Shown in pieces: positions 6,020 to 13,674 of a stretch of DNA of 14,067 bases. The position numbers were made by a program, and so were the translations under genes. Origin of the DNA: Bog-756 sp049521915. Lineage in GTDB: Bacteria; Actinomycetota; Acidimicrobiia; Acidimicrobiales; RAAP-2. Position 1 is the first letter of the stretch, and every line of letters begins with the position of its first letter. A model generated the notes under the pieces. The model did no database searches. It had not been told where the DNA came from and saw only the letters and a program-made list of their open reading frames with translations. The stretch spans positions 1-14,067 of the forward strand of contig JBEKOI010000083.1 of NCBI GenBank assembly GCA_049521915.1, in the 5' to 3' direction.

Positions 6020-7284
6020 GCGAACTCGACACGGAGGACCTCGAGACCTTCAGGCAACGGGCCCGGGCTTTCATCCGTGACAACCTCCGCCCGGTCGCCC
6101 CGGGCATGACGATCGGTCCACTGCGCAACGACCGGAACGACGAGGAGGAGCTGGTCGCCGTGGCCCGGGAGCGGGAGGTTCAGCGCATGCTCTTCGACGC
6201 CGGACTGGCCGGCATCTGCTTCCCCCGCGACTACGGCGGCCAGGGGCTCACCCCCGAGTACCAACGGGTGCTCAACGCCGAGTTGACCGGCTACGAGTAC
6301 CCGGCCCGGCTCCAGGCCCCGACCCTCTCGCCCTGCGCCGCCGTCCTCCTCGACTTCGGAACGGAGGAGCAGAAGCAGCGGCACATCCCGGCCATCCTGA
6401 AGGGTGAGGAGATCTGGATGCAGTTCCTCTCCGAACCGAGCGGCGGCTCCGACGTCGCCGGAGCCCTGACCTCGGCCGTGCGGGACGGCGACGAATGGAT
6501 ACTGAACGGTTCGAAGATCTGGACCACCGGTGCCTGGTGGTCGGATTGGGGTCTCTGTCTGGCTCGCACCAACTGGGACGTCCCGAAGCACCGCGGGCTC
6601 ACCGTGTTCATGCTTCCCATCCGCCAGCCGGGCCTCGAGGTCCACCGCATCGAGATGCTCAACGGCTCCAAGGAGTTCTGCCAGGAGTTCATGACCGACG
6701 TGCGGGTGCCCGACACGGATCGTATCGGCGAGGTCGACGACGGCTGGACGGTGGGCACCCGCTGGATGTTCCACGAGCGCATGCTCATGAATTCCCCCTA
6801 TGTCACCCTGACGGTCGGCGGCCAGCACGGCGGAGAGGGTGCGTCGTTCGTGCACCAGGTGGCCCGTGAGGCCGGTCGGCAGTCGGATCCCTGTGCCCGC
6901 GACCTGATCGGCGAGGCCCACATGCTCGACCTGGTCGATCGCAAGCTCCGGCGCCGCATCGGCGACGGACTGGCCACCGGTTCGCTGGCCGACCAGTCGG
7001 CGGCCATCGGGCGCCTGTTCACCGCGGTGGCCGCCACCCGCATTCGGACCATCGCCTTCGAGCTGGCCGGTGGCGGCGGCGGCGCGTGGACCGACGGCGA
7101 CGGGCAACTGGCCTTCTGCGGCACGGAGTTCCTCATGCGGCAGGTGTCGAGCATCGGGGGCGGCACGACCGAGATGGCCCGCAACGTGATCAGCGAGCGG
7201 GTGCTCGGGATGCCACGGGAGCGGGCACTGGACCGGGACGTCGCCTTCCGTGACGTGCCGCGTGGTGGATCCTCGGGCTCGTAG
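6016..7284 (+). CDS. Acyl-CoA dehydrogenase, catalytic-glutamate-bearing chain
   Basis: A 422-residue acyl-CoA dehydrogenase that starts within the stop of the preceding gene. Motifs: FPRDYGGQGLTPEYQ (69-83), the substrate/FAD loop F137-L-S-E-P-S-G-G-S-D-V at 137-147, KIWTTGA (167-173), and the C-terminal SIGGGTTEMARNVISERVLGMPRE (379-402). It lacks the RxxFGxP FAD motif that its partner has; the matching region reads ASFVHQVAREAGRQSDP. The canonical Glu before Gly-Thr is Gly. The likely catalytic base is E254 in MFHERML, the helix position used by isovaleryl-CoA dehydrogenase. The pair therefore looks like an alpha2-beta2 enzyme such as mycobacterial ChsE1-ChsE2 (FadE28-FadE29), with shared active sites. 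Substrate specificity, for example a bulky ring-bearing acyl-CoA, is inference. The 52-bp gap after it precedes the convergent large operon. Confidence 0.93.
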   Translation: MSELDTEDLETFRQRARAFIRDNLRPVAPGMTIGPLRNDRNDEEELVAVAREREVQRMLFDAGLAGICFPRDYGGQGLTPEYQRVLNAELTGYEYPARLQAPTLSPCAAVLLDFGTEEQKQRHIPAILKGEEIWMQFLSEPSGGSDVAGALTSAVRDGDEWILNGSKIWTTGAWWSDWGLCLARTNWDVPKHRGLTVFMLPIRQPGLEVHRIEMLNGSKEFCQEFMTDVRVPDTDRIGEVDDGWTVGTRWMFHERMLMNSPYVTLTVGGQHGGEGASFVHQVAREAGRQSDPCARDLIGEAHMLDLVDRKLRRRIGDGLATGSLADQSAAIGRLFTAVAATRIRTIAFELAGGGGGAWTDGDGQLAFCGTEFLMRQVSSIGGGTTEMARNVISERVLGMPRERALDRDVAFRDVPRGGSSGS

Positions 7285-7304
7285 CGACGGCCCCGCTCCA
7301 CGCC

Positions 7305-7322
7305 GCCACCCGGGCAGGTGGC
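7305..7322. terminator. Candidate bidirectional hairpin between convergent operons
   Basis: GCCACC-N6-GGTGGC is a perfect 6-bp stem that can extend by GCC/GGC across one bulged C (outer bases 7302-7304 and 7324-7326). It occupies the middle of the 51-bp gap between the dehydrogenase stop (7284) and the aldolase stop (7336). The location is right for termination in both directions, but no T-tract follows. Confidence 0.4.
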
Positions 7323-7335
7323 CGGCAAACGCCGA

Positions 7336-8970
7336 TCAGGCGCCGTCGCGCTGGAGGAGCAGCACGCCGGACGGGGTGCCCCCGCCCGAGGTGACGACTG
7401 CGGTGGTGGCGCCGGCCACCTGTCGGTCGCCGGCATCGTGTCGGAGCTGGACGACAGCCTCGTAGAGAAAGCCGAAGCCGTGGGTGCGGCCCTCCGAGAG
7501 CTGCCCGCCGTGCGGGTTGACCGGGAGCTGCCCGCCGAGGGCGATCCGGCGGCCCTGGTCGAGCCAGTCGCCGGCTTCCCCGAAACCGCAGAATCCGAGG
7601 GCCTCGAGCCAGCAGATGGCATTGAAGGTGAAGCCGTCGTAGAGCATGGCCACGTCGACGTCGGACGGAGACAGGCCGGTCCGGGACCACAGGTGCGCCG
7701 ACTGGCCCAGCACCTGCGGCTCGTGGGTGACTGTGCCCTGGTCCCACGAGACCCGTTCGAGGATCTGTGTCCCCACCGCCTCGATGCGGATCGCCGGTCG
7801 CGGAAGATCGCCGGCCGCGGCCGCGTCCGACACGACGACGGCGATCGATCCGTCGCACGGGACGTCGCAGTCGTAGAGGCCGAAGGGAGAGGTGATGGGC
7901 CGGGCCGACAGGTAGTCGTCCATGGTCATCGGCTCGCGGTAGATGGCAGCCGGATTGCGTGCCGCGTTGGCTCGCCCGTTGAGGGCGATCAGGCCGAGCA
8001 TCTCACGGGAGGCGCCATAGCGGTGCAGGTACTGGTTTGCGTTCATGGCGATCCAATTGGCGGCCGACATGGCCCCGAACGGCGCACGCCAGGCCGACTG
8101 ACCCGAGGAGCGTGCCCCGCCCGCCCCGCCCAGGCGGAGGGCGGCGAAGGATGACTCCCACACCGTGCGAAAGCACAGGACGTGGCGGCAGAGCCCGGAG
8201 GCCACGGCCAGCATGGCGGCCACGACGGCGCCGCCGGGGCCGGGGAGATCCCCTCCCCCGTTGATCCATGTGGGGTGGAGACGGAGGGCCTCTTCCACCG
8301 CGGTGACACCCCCCTCGCTCATGCCCATGCCGACGGGACCCGGATAGGTCGACAGGCCGTCGATGTCGGCCAGCTCCAACCCGGCGTCGGCCACGGCCTG
8401 CAGGCACGCATCCATGGTCAGCGAGAGCGGGTCGACCATCAGCCGGCGCCCGAGGGCCGACCGCCCCACCCCTGACAGCACGGAACGGTGCTCGAACCGG
8501 TCGTCGTTCAGCGGCCGGCGCGGGACCGGGTGGGCGGGTTCGGCCACCGGGTTGCCGGTCGAGGGTTCACCCGTGGGCTCGAACAGCGGGAGCCACACGT
8601 CGTCGTGGTGCTCGAAGCGGACGGTCACGTCCTGGCCGATGGAGACCTCGGTCGGCGCACACCCCACCATCATCGTGGTCAGCCGCACCGTCGGGTCCTC
8701 GGCCAGGCCCACCACCGCGATCACGTAGGGCGGCTCGAAGGCGGGATGCCACTGATGCTGGTTCACCGTGAAGCCGATGACCGTCGCCCGCCCGGAGACG
8801 ATTGACGGTTCCCAGTTCCGGCTCCGGCACACCGGACAGATGGGTACTGGCGGATGGACGAGGGAGGAGCAGTCCGTGCACCGCTGGATCCGGAGCCGGC
8901 CGTCGGCGCCGGATGTCCAGAACCATTCGGTGGCCGGCGTCAGCTCCGGAAGGGGCCTCGTGGTGCTCAT
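7336..8970 (-). CDS. DUF35 (OB-fold, zinc ribbon)-Ltp2-like thiolase-fold aldolase fusion
   Basis: A 544-residue two-domain protein. Residues 1-~145 are a DUF35 module: a zinc ribbon with C31-x2-C34 and C45-x2-C48, then an OB-fold (VIGFTVNQHQWHPAFEPPYVIAVVGL, then a RLTTMMVGC strand). A ~15-residue linker leads to a thiolase-fold domain (~155-540) of SCP2/lipid-transfer type: RPITSPFGLYDCDVPCDGSIAVVV (357-380), MLYDGFTFN (442-450) and NPHGGQLSEGRTHGFG (485-500). The nucleophilic Cys of true thiolases is not seen where expected (GGDLPGPGGAVVAAMLAVASGL), and the second Cys position is Ser528. This is as in Ltp2, a steroid side-chain retro-aldolase that needs the DUF35 part of ChsH2. The likely job is cleavage of a beta-hydroxyacyl-CoA. 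The ATG at 8970 overlaps the previous stop by 4 bp, and GGGGGAG lies just upstream. It is the last gene of the five-gene operon. The substrate is unknown. Confidence 0.88.
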   Translation of the reverse strand: MSTTRPLPELTPATEWFWTSGADGRLRIQRCTDCSSLVHPPVPICPVCRSRNWEPSIVSGRATVIGFTVNQHQWHPAFEPPYVIAVVGLAEDPTVRLTTMMVGCAPTEVSIGQDVTVRFEHHDDVWLPLFEPTGEPSTGNPVAEPAHPVPRRPLNDDRFEHRSVLSGVGRSALGRRLMVDPLSLTMDACLQAVADAGLELADIDGLSTYPGPVGMGMSEGGVTAVEEALRLHPTWINGGGDLPGPGGAVVAAMLAVASGLCRHVLCFRTVWESSFAALRLGGAGGARSSGQSAWRAPFGAMSAANWIAMNANQYLHRYGASREMLGLIALNGRANAARNPAAIYREPMTMDDYLSARPITSPFGLYDCDVPCDGSIAVVVSDAAAAGDLPRPAIRIEAVGTQILERVSWDQGTVTHEPQVLGQSAHLWSRTGLSPSDVDVAMLYDGFTFNAICWLEALGFCGFGEAGDWLDQGRRIALGGQLPVNPHGGQLSEGRTHGFGFLYEAVVQLRHDAGDRQVAGATTAVVTSGGGTPSGVLLLQRDGA

Positions 8971-10046
8971 CGCTCCCCCGTCGTGTCGAACGTCGGATGC
9001 CCTTCCCCGAGAGTCCCGATGATCTGGGGCAGGTCGACCGTCGTGCGGATACCCGGAGCCGCCCGGCATACGTAGGGAACGGCATTGACGGCCCGGTTCG
9101 CCGTGTACCCCGGTGTCCAGTCGCCCATGTCCTCGAGGGGGACGGCCAGACGCATCTCGACGTCCAGGGGAGCGTCCCCGACCACCGAGATCCGCCAGCC
9201 GGTCGGGCGCAGCTGCCAGTCGGGCTCGAGCTCCGCCGTGCAGAACCAGGTGGCCGCGAAGCTGAGGAAGGGCCGGCCTCCGCGCATGCCGGTGACCCTC
9301 ATCCGTTGCCCGGCCACGGTGCCGGCCTCGAGGCGGCCGGCCGCGATCTCCGTCGTGCGGCGGGCCACGGCGACCTCGCCACTGCCCTCCAGCGACTCGA
9401 GGGGAAGGGAGAGGGCATCGCCCAGCAAGCGGAGCGACGGACCGAAGCTCTTCACGCCGTGGGACCAACGGCCGTGGTCGAAGGCGGCCGGATCGGTTCC
9501 GAATCCCATCAGGTCGAACAGGAGCTCGGGCGAATGGCGCTGGGACAGGTCGGCGAACTCCTCGATGACCAGACGTTCGAGCTGCCGCTGGATCGACGTC
9601 AGAACCAGCGGCACCGCCTCCGAGATGAACCCCGGGCTGCTCCCCGTGCTGTGGATCGAGGTACTGCCGCGGCGACAGGCCGATTCGACACGCTCGCGGA
9701 CCTCGGGATCCATGCTCGCAGGATGGTGGAACTCACCGCACGTCGTCACGACATTGACACCGGACTCCAGCAGCCGGCACACGGTGTCGACTTCGAACTG
9801 CCGCGGCATGTAGATCACACAATCGGCACCCAGCCCGATGATGTCCTCGATGTCACCGGTGGCCACGACGCCGGTGGGTCGGAGCCCGCACAGCTCGCCG
9901 GCATCCCGGCCCTCTATTTCGGGCGAGTACACGAAGAGCCCGGTCAGCGTCATGTCCGGGTGCTCGACCACACCCCGCAGGGAGCGGGCACCGATATTTC
10001 CCGTGGCCCATTGGACCACCTTGTACGGGCCAGTCCGGTCGGCCAC
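8967..10046 (-). CDS. NAD(P)-dependent dehydrogenase of the dihydrodipicolinate reductase (DapB)-like superfamily
   Basis: A 359-residue protein starting GTG. The N-terminal Rossmann strand-turn YKVVQWATGNIGARSL has G16-N-I-G19 in the dinucleotide site. It is followed by VEHPDMTLTGLFVY and a CVIYMPR strand at 76-82. The central GEFHHPASMD and SIHSTGSSPGFISEAVPLVLTSI segments (104-152) are characteristic of actinobacterial 'dihydrodipicolinate reductase' or 'amine dehydrogenase (2,4-diaminopentanoate dehydrogenase-like)' annotations. These are much longer than true DapB, so a role in lysine synthesis is unlikely. The reaction is unknown; oxidation or reduction of a carbonyl, hydroxy or amino carbon of a pathway intermediate is the most that can be said. 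The GTG at 10046 was chosen because the ORF upstream reads through the preceding gene out of frame. A purine-rich GGGGCGGGA lies ~8 bp before it. There is a 34-bp gap from the lyase gene and a 4-bp overlap with the aldolase. Confidence 0.8.
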   Translation of the reverse strand: MADRTGPYKVVQWATGNIGARSLRGVVEHPDMTLTGLFVYSPEIEGRDAGELCGLRPTGVVATGDIEDIIGLGADCVIYMPRQFEVDTVCRLLESGVNVVTTCGEFHHPASMDPEVRERVESACRRGSTSIHSTGSSPGFISEAVPLVLTSIQRQLERLVIEEFADLSQRHSPELLFDLMGFGTDPAAFDHGRWSHGVKSFGPSLRLLGDALSLPLESLEGSGEVAVARRTTEIAAGRLEAGTVAGQRMRVTGMRGGRPFLSFAATWFCTAELEPDWQLRPTGWRISVVGDAPLDVEMRLAVPLEDMGDWTPGYTANRAVNAVPYVCRAAPGIRTTVDLPQIIGTLGEGHPTFDTTGER

Positions 10047-10080
10047 TAGACGGTCCCGCCCCGGATGGCGTCCACCCGCT

Positions 10081-11004
10081 TCACGAGGCCGCACCACTTC
10101 CGTCTCCGAGTGACGCCTTGTACAGCACGTTGGCGGCCAGCCGCATGTGGGCGGCATCGACCAGCTTGCCGTCCCGGCCGATGGCACCCACACCCTCGGC
10201 CTCGGAGCTGCGGTAGGTGGCGATGGACTCACGGGCGTCGGCGATCTCTGCCGCCGTGGGGGCGAACACCTCGTTGGCGACGGCGATCTGATCGGGATGG
10301 ATGGCCCACTTGCCGTCGAAGCCCAACAGGCTGGCGTGCACGGCCGAGCGGCGGAACCCCTCCAGGTCCTTGTAGGCCGGGTGTGGCGCATCGATGGCGT
10401 CGATGCCGGCACCCCTGGCCGCGGCCAGGATCTGGACACGGGCGAAGTGCCAGAAGTCGCCGGGGTACTCGCTGATCGGGTCGAAGTTTCCGTCCACCCG
10501 CGCCCGCAACGAGGCGGAGAGGTCACCGGCCCCGAAGATGATCGCCTCCAGCCTGTCGCTGGACCCGGCGATCGCCGCGGCATTGGAGAGGCCCTCGGCT
10601 TCTTCGATCAGGACCTCGAGTCCGATGCGCTTGGTCAGACCCAATTTGGTCTCGAGCTGCGTGAGGAGGACATCGACCCACCAGACGTCCCGCGCCGATC
10701 TCGCCTTGGGCACGATGATCACGTCGAGGGCGTCCCGTGCCCCGGTGACCACCTCGATGATGTCGCCGTGGCACCACGGGGTCTCCAGCCCGTTCACCCG
10801 GACGGCCCGGACGGTCCGGCCCCAGTCGAACCCGGTCAGCGCACCGACGGCGGTACCCCGCGCCGCCTCTTTGGCCACCGGCGCGCACGCATCCTCGAGG
10901 TCCAAGAAGACGAGATCGGCACCGGAGGCGGCCGCCTTCTCGCACATCCGCTCGCTGCTGGCCGGTGTGGCCAACTCGGATCGTCGGGCACGGGGTTGAT
11001 GCAC
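10081..11004 (-). CDS. HpcH/HpaI-CitE family lyase (citrate lyase beta-like, malyl-CoA-lyase-like)
   Basis: A 307-residue TIM-barrel C-C lyase. Signature elements: SSERMCEKAAASGADLVFLDLEDA (16-39, acidic cluster D35/E37/D38), R69 in VRAVRVNG, K100 in DVIIVPKA, the metal ligands E134 in VLIEEAEG (IETA-type motif) and D161 in FGAGDLS, and a GKWAIHPDQI loop (231-240). Relatives cleave or form beta-hydroxy-acyl-CoA or citramalyl/malyl-CoA bonds with Mg2+. The start is GTG at 11004, with GGAGGT centred ~7 bp upstream. A longer TTG-start version would include this ribosome-binding site as codons, so it is rejected. No alpha or gamma citrate-lyase subunits are present, so a stand-alone CoA-thioester lyase is more likely than citrate lyase. 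It sits 24 bp after the CoA-transferase gene. Confidence 0.88.
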   Translation of the reverse strand: MHQPRARRSELATPASSERMCEKAAASGADLVFLDLEDACAPVAKEAARGTAVGALTGFDWGRTVRAVRVNGLETPWCHGDIIEVVTGARDALDVIIVPKARSARDVWWVDVLLTQLETKLGLTKRIGLEVLIEEAEGLSNAAAIAGSSDRLEAIIFGAGDLSASLRARVDGNFDPISEYPGDFWHFARVQILAAARGAGIDAIDAPHPAYKDLEGFRRSAVHASLLGFDGKWAIHPDQIAVANEVFAPTAAEIADARESIATYRSSEAEGVGAIGRDGKLVDAAHMRLAANVLYKASLGDGSGAAS

Positions 11005-11028
11005 GGTCACCTCCAAAGCGCGTGGCGG

Positions 11029-12273
11029 TCAGATGACACCCGCCGCCCGGAGGGCGGCGAGCCGGTCGGGCTCGATGCCGAGCAGGTCGCCGAAGACGTC
11101 ATCGTTGTCGGCGCCCAGGTGCCGGCCGAGGTGGGCGATCCGGCCGGGCGTCTCGGTCAGGACGGCGATGGGTGCATGGACGGTCATCGGGCCGAGGTCG
11201 GGGTCGTCGACCCGGACGAAGGTCCCCCGGGCCTGCAGGTGCTCGTCGGCCAGCAGCTGCTCGGCGTCGTAGACGGGGGCGGCGGCGACGGAGGCGGCCT
11301 CGAAGACGGCCATGGCCTCGTCCAGCGAACGGCGCCGGATCCAGGTGGCCACGAGCCCATCGACCTCGAGGGCCCGCTTCTGCCGGGGAACGGAGTCGAC
11401 GTAGTCGGGATTGTCGGCCAGGTCGGGCCGGTCGATGGCCCGGTAGACCCGGGCGGCGATGTTCGGCGATGCACTCGAGATCGCCACCCACTTGCCGTCA
11501 GCGGTCTCGTACACGTTGCGGGGCGCGCTGGCGTCGAAGCGGTTGCCCACCCGGCCGGTGACCGTACCCAACTGGTCGTAGGCGAGGGTCGAGGACTCGA
11601 TGAGCCGGGCCAGCGGCTCGATGAGGTTGACGTCGACGAGCTGCCCGCCGCCGCCATGCACGTCACGGTGGTAGAGGGCCATCATGACCGCATAGGTGGC
11701 GGCCAGGGCGGCCACCCCGTCGGCCAGCATGAAGGGCGGCAGTGTCGGGGGCCCGTCCGGTTGCCCGGTCAGATGGGCGAAGCCGCTCATGGCCTCGGCC
11801 AGGGTGCCGAAGCCGGGGCTGTCACTCTTCGGGCCGCCCCGTCCGTAGCCGCTGATGTGGAGCATCACGAGCTGTGGGTGGAGCTCGTGCACCGATTCGT
11901 AGTCGATCCCCCAACGGGCCAGCGCCGTCGGTCGGTTGTTGATGACCAGCACGTCGCTGACATCGAGCAGACGGTGGAAGAGGTCCTGGCCCTCGGAGTG
12001 GCGGAGATCCAGCGTCACGCAGCGCTTGTTGCGGCTCATGCTCTTCCAGACCAGCCCGATCTCGTCCTTCCTGTCGCCCCAGGTGCGCAGCGGGTCACCG
12101 GCACCGGGCTGTTCGACCTTGATGACGTCGGCACCGAACTCACCCATGGCCGTGGTGACCAGTGGGCCGGCGGCGAGGGTGGCCGCGTCCACCACCCGTA
12201 TGCCGTGGAGCGGCCCCTGCGACGCAGGCTGACCGTCATCCCCGGGCTGCCCCCCGGGCTGCCCCTCAGGCAT
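11029..12273 (-). CDS. CaiB/BaiF family (class III) CoA transferase
   Basis: A 414-residue CoA transferase that would move CoA from a donor thioester to a free acid. Order of motifs: PLHGIRVVDAATLAAGP (21-37), EFGADVIKVEQPGAGDPLRTWG (45-66), KRCVTLDLRHSEGQ (83-96), ISGYGRGGPKSDSPGFGTLAEAMSGFAHLTG (140-170), then DGPPTLPPFMLADG with the predicted nucleophile Asp185. A Gly-rich GGGGQ at 207-211 follows directly. Its family is usually ~380-430 residues. The first 20 residues (MPEGQPGGQPGDDGQPASQG) are an unusual Gly/Gln/Pro tail encoded by a duplicated 12-bp unit. The ATG at 12273 lies 8 bp inside the preceding gene and has no clear ribosome-binding site, so re-initiation is likely. It is the second gene of the operon, probably activating the acid produced by the monooxygenase step. 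The acid itself is not known. Confidence 0.92.
   Translation of the reverse strand: MPEGQPGGQPGDDGQPASQGPLHGIRVVDAATLAAGPLVTTAMGEFGADVIKVEQPGAGDPLRTWGDRKDEIGLVWKSMSRNKRCVTLDLRHSEGQDLFHRLLDVSDVLVINNRPTALARWGIDYESVHELHPQLVMLHISGYGRGGPKSDSPGFGTLAEAMSGFAHLTGQPDGPPTLPPFMLADGVAALAATYAVMMALYHRDVHGGGGQLVDVNLIEPLARLIESSTLAYDQLGTVTGRVGNRFDASAPRNVYETADGKWVAISSASPNIAARVYRAIDRPDLADNPDYVDSVPRQKRALEVDGLVATWIRRRSLDEAMAVFEAASVAAAPVYDAEQLLADEHLQARGTFVRVDDPDLGPMTVHAPIAVLTETPGRIAHLGRHLGADNDDVFGDLLGIEPDRLAALRAAGVI
12241..12264 (-). repeat. Two perfect tandem copies of a 12-bp unit
   Basis: CCCGGGCTGCCC occurs twice in direct succession on the plus strand, just inside the CoA-transferase gene. It encodes the doubled GQPG of its N-terminal tail. 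A length of 12 keeps the frame, so slippage here changes tail length without breaking the protein. Confidence 0.8.
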
Positions 12274-13621
12274 GGTGGACGACGTCCGGTCGGGCCAGTC
12301 CGAGTGTGTCGCGCAGCGTCTCGCCGGTATACCGGTCGCGGAACACGCCGCGGCGCTGGAGCTCGGGGACGACCAGCCGGACGACATCCTCGTACGCTCC
12401 CGGGCAGTGGGTGGCGGCCACCACGAAGCCGTCGCACGCCTCGGCCTCCATCCACTCCTCCATCTGATCGGCGACCTCGGGACCGGTGCCCACGAAGCGG
12501 GGGCCTTGGAGCAGGGTGGCCCGGTGGCCGGCCAGGTCGGCCAGCGTCACCGTCTCCCCGCCGATGTGCCGGCGCAGGTTCTGGACCAGGCCGCGGATGC
12601 CCGACACCGATCCGATGAGCTCGTCGGTGATCGGGTCATCGAGCTCCATGCCGGAGAAGTCGTAGTTCATGAGCTCCGAGAGCAGGGTGAGGGAGGCCTG
12701 CGGATCGACGAGCGAGTTGAGGAACAGGTCCTCGCGCTCCTCGGCATGGGCATGGGACTCACCGACCACGGTGTAGACCATGGGCAGCATCCGCACCGAA
12801 CCCGGGTCGCGTCCGGCGGCGGCGATCGACTCCTTCTGGTCCTTGTAGTGCGATCGGGCGATGTCCAGGTCGGGATCACCGGTGAAGATCAGCTCGGCCC
12901 AACGGGCGGCGAAGTCGCGACCGCGGCCCGAAGAACCGGCCTGGAGCAGAACCGGACGGCCCTGCGGGGACCTCGGGACGGTGAGCGGTCCGCGCGCGCT
13001 GAACCACTTGCCCTCGTAGCCGAGCTCATGGACCTTGTCGGGGTCGGCGAAGGTGCCGCCGGCCCGGTCGAGCACGAGGGCGTCGTCCTCCCAGGTGTCC
13101 CAGAGCCCGGTGGCCGCCTCGAGGAACTCGTCGGCCCGGTCGTAGCGGGCATCGTGGTCGAGGTGCTCCTTGAACCCGTAGTTCTGAGCCTCGCTGTCGT
13201 TGACCGAGGTGACGATGTTCCATGCCGCCCGGCCACCCGACAGGTGATCGAGGGTGGCAAAGGTGCGGGCGACGTGGAAGGGCGAATAGTAGGTGGTCGA
13301 GTAGGTGGCTCCGAGGCCGATGTGTTCAGTCGCCGCGGCGGCGATGCCGAGCACGATGCTCAGATCCAGCTTCACCGGCCGGGCCCCGAGACGGACGGCG
13401 TCGGCCACCGATCCGCCGTAGATCCCGGGCATGGCCAGGCGGTCGTCGAAGAACATCATGTCGAAGCAGCCCTCTTCGAGCGTCCGCCCCAACTTCGCGT
13501 AGTAGCTGGCCTTCAGGAATCCGTGTTCGGTGGCCGGATGGCGCCAGGACCCCGCGTAGACCGTCGTGCTCCCCGCCTGCATGAAACCCACCAACGACAT
13601 CTGCCGTTTCGCCATGGTCAC
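12266..13621 (-). CDS. FMNH2-dependent monooxygenase, NtaA/SnaA/DszA family (bacterial luciferase-like)
   Basis: A 451-residue flavin monooxygenase, the usual length for the NtaA/SnaA/DszA branch of the luciferase-like superfamily. Seen: MSLVGFMQAGSTTVYAGSWRHP (8-29), the FFDD region at 57-60, IGLGATYSTTYYSPFHVARTFATLDHLSGGRAAWNIVTSVNDSEAQNYG (101-149), the FMN-phosphate-type VLLQAGSSGRGRDFAAR (224-240), and a C-terminal GTGPEVADQMEEWMEAEACDGFVV (378-401). Family members use FMNH2 and O2 on substrates such as nitrilotriacetate, dibenzothiophene sulfone or pristinamycin precursors. A separate flavin reductase is needed and is not encoded here. The start is taken as GTG at 13621 because GAAGGGGA lies 5 bp upstream; ATG at 13615 is an alternative. 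It is the first gene of the five-gene operon, ~50 bp after the predicted promoter. The substrate is unknown. Confidence 0.93.
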   Translation of the reverse strand: MTMAKRQMSLVGFMQAGSTTVYAGSWRHPATEHGFLKASYYAKLGRTLEEGCFDMMFFDDRLAMPGIYGGSVADAVRLGARPVKLDLSIVLGIAAAATEHIGLGATYSTTYYSPFHVARTFATLDHLSGGRAAWNIVTSVNDSEAQNYGFKEHLDHDARYDRADEFLEAATGLWDTWEDDALVLDRAGGTFADPDKVHELGYEGKWFSARGPLTVPRSPQGRPVLLQAGSSGRGRDFAARWAELIFTGDPDLDIARSHYKDQKESIAAAGRDPGSVRMLPMVYTVVGESHAHAEEREDLFLNSLVDPQASLTLLSELMNYDFSGMELDDPITDELIGSVSGIRGLVQNLRRHIGGETVTLADLAGHRATLLQGPRFVGTGPEVADQMEEWMEAEACDGFVVAATHCPGAYEDVVRLVVPELQRRGVFRDRYTGETLRDTLGLARPDVVHHA

Positions 13622-13674
13622 CGAGATCCCCTTCGCTGCCGGTCGCCGCAGTGCTGGCGCCGTCGTCGATGTGG

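Noticed and set aside
8967..10046. True dihydrodipicolinate reductase (DapB) of lysine synthesis
   Set aside because: At 359 residues it is far longer than DapB. It carries a different central signature (GEFHHPASMD, STGSSPGFISE) and lies in a catabolic operon.
11029..12273. Apparent loss of the CoA-transferase nucleophile (PGFGTLAEA, Gly where I first expected Asp)
   Set aside because: Alignment by memory to formyl-CoA transferase places the nucleophile in the later LADG segment after DGPPT, where Asp185 is present.
10147..12618. 823-codon plus-strand open frame opposite the lyase, CoA-transferase and monooxygenase genes
   Set aside because: Its sequence is Gly/Asp/Val/His-rich without domains, a typical antisense shadow in high-GC DNA. 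The minus-strand genes have clear family motifs.
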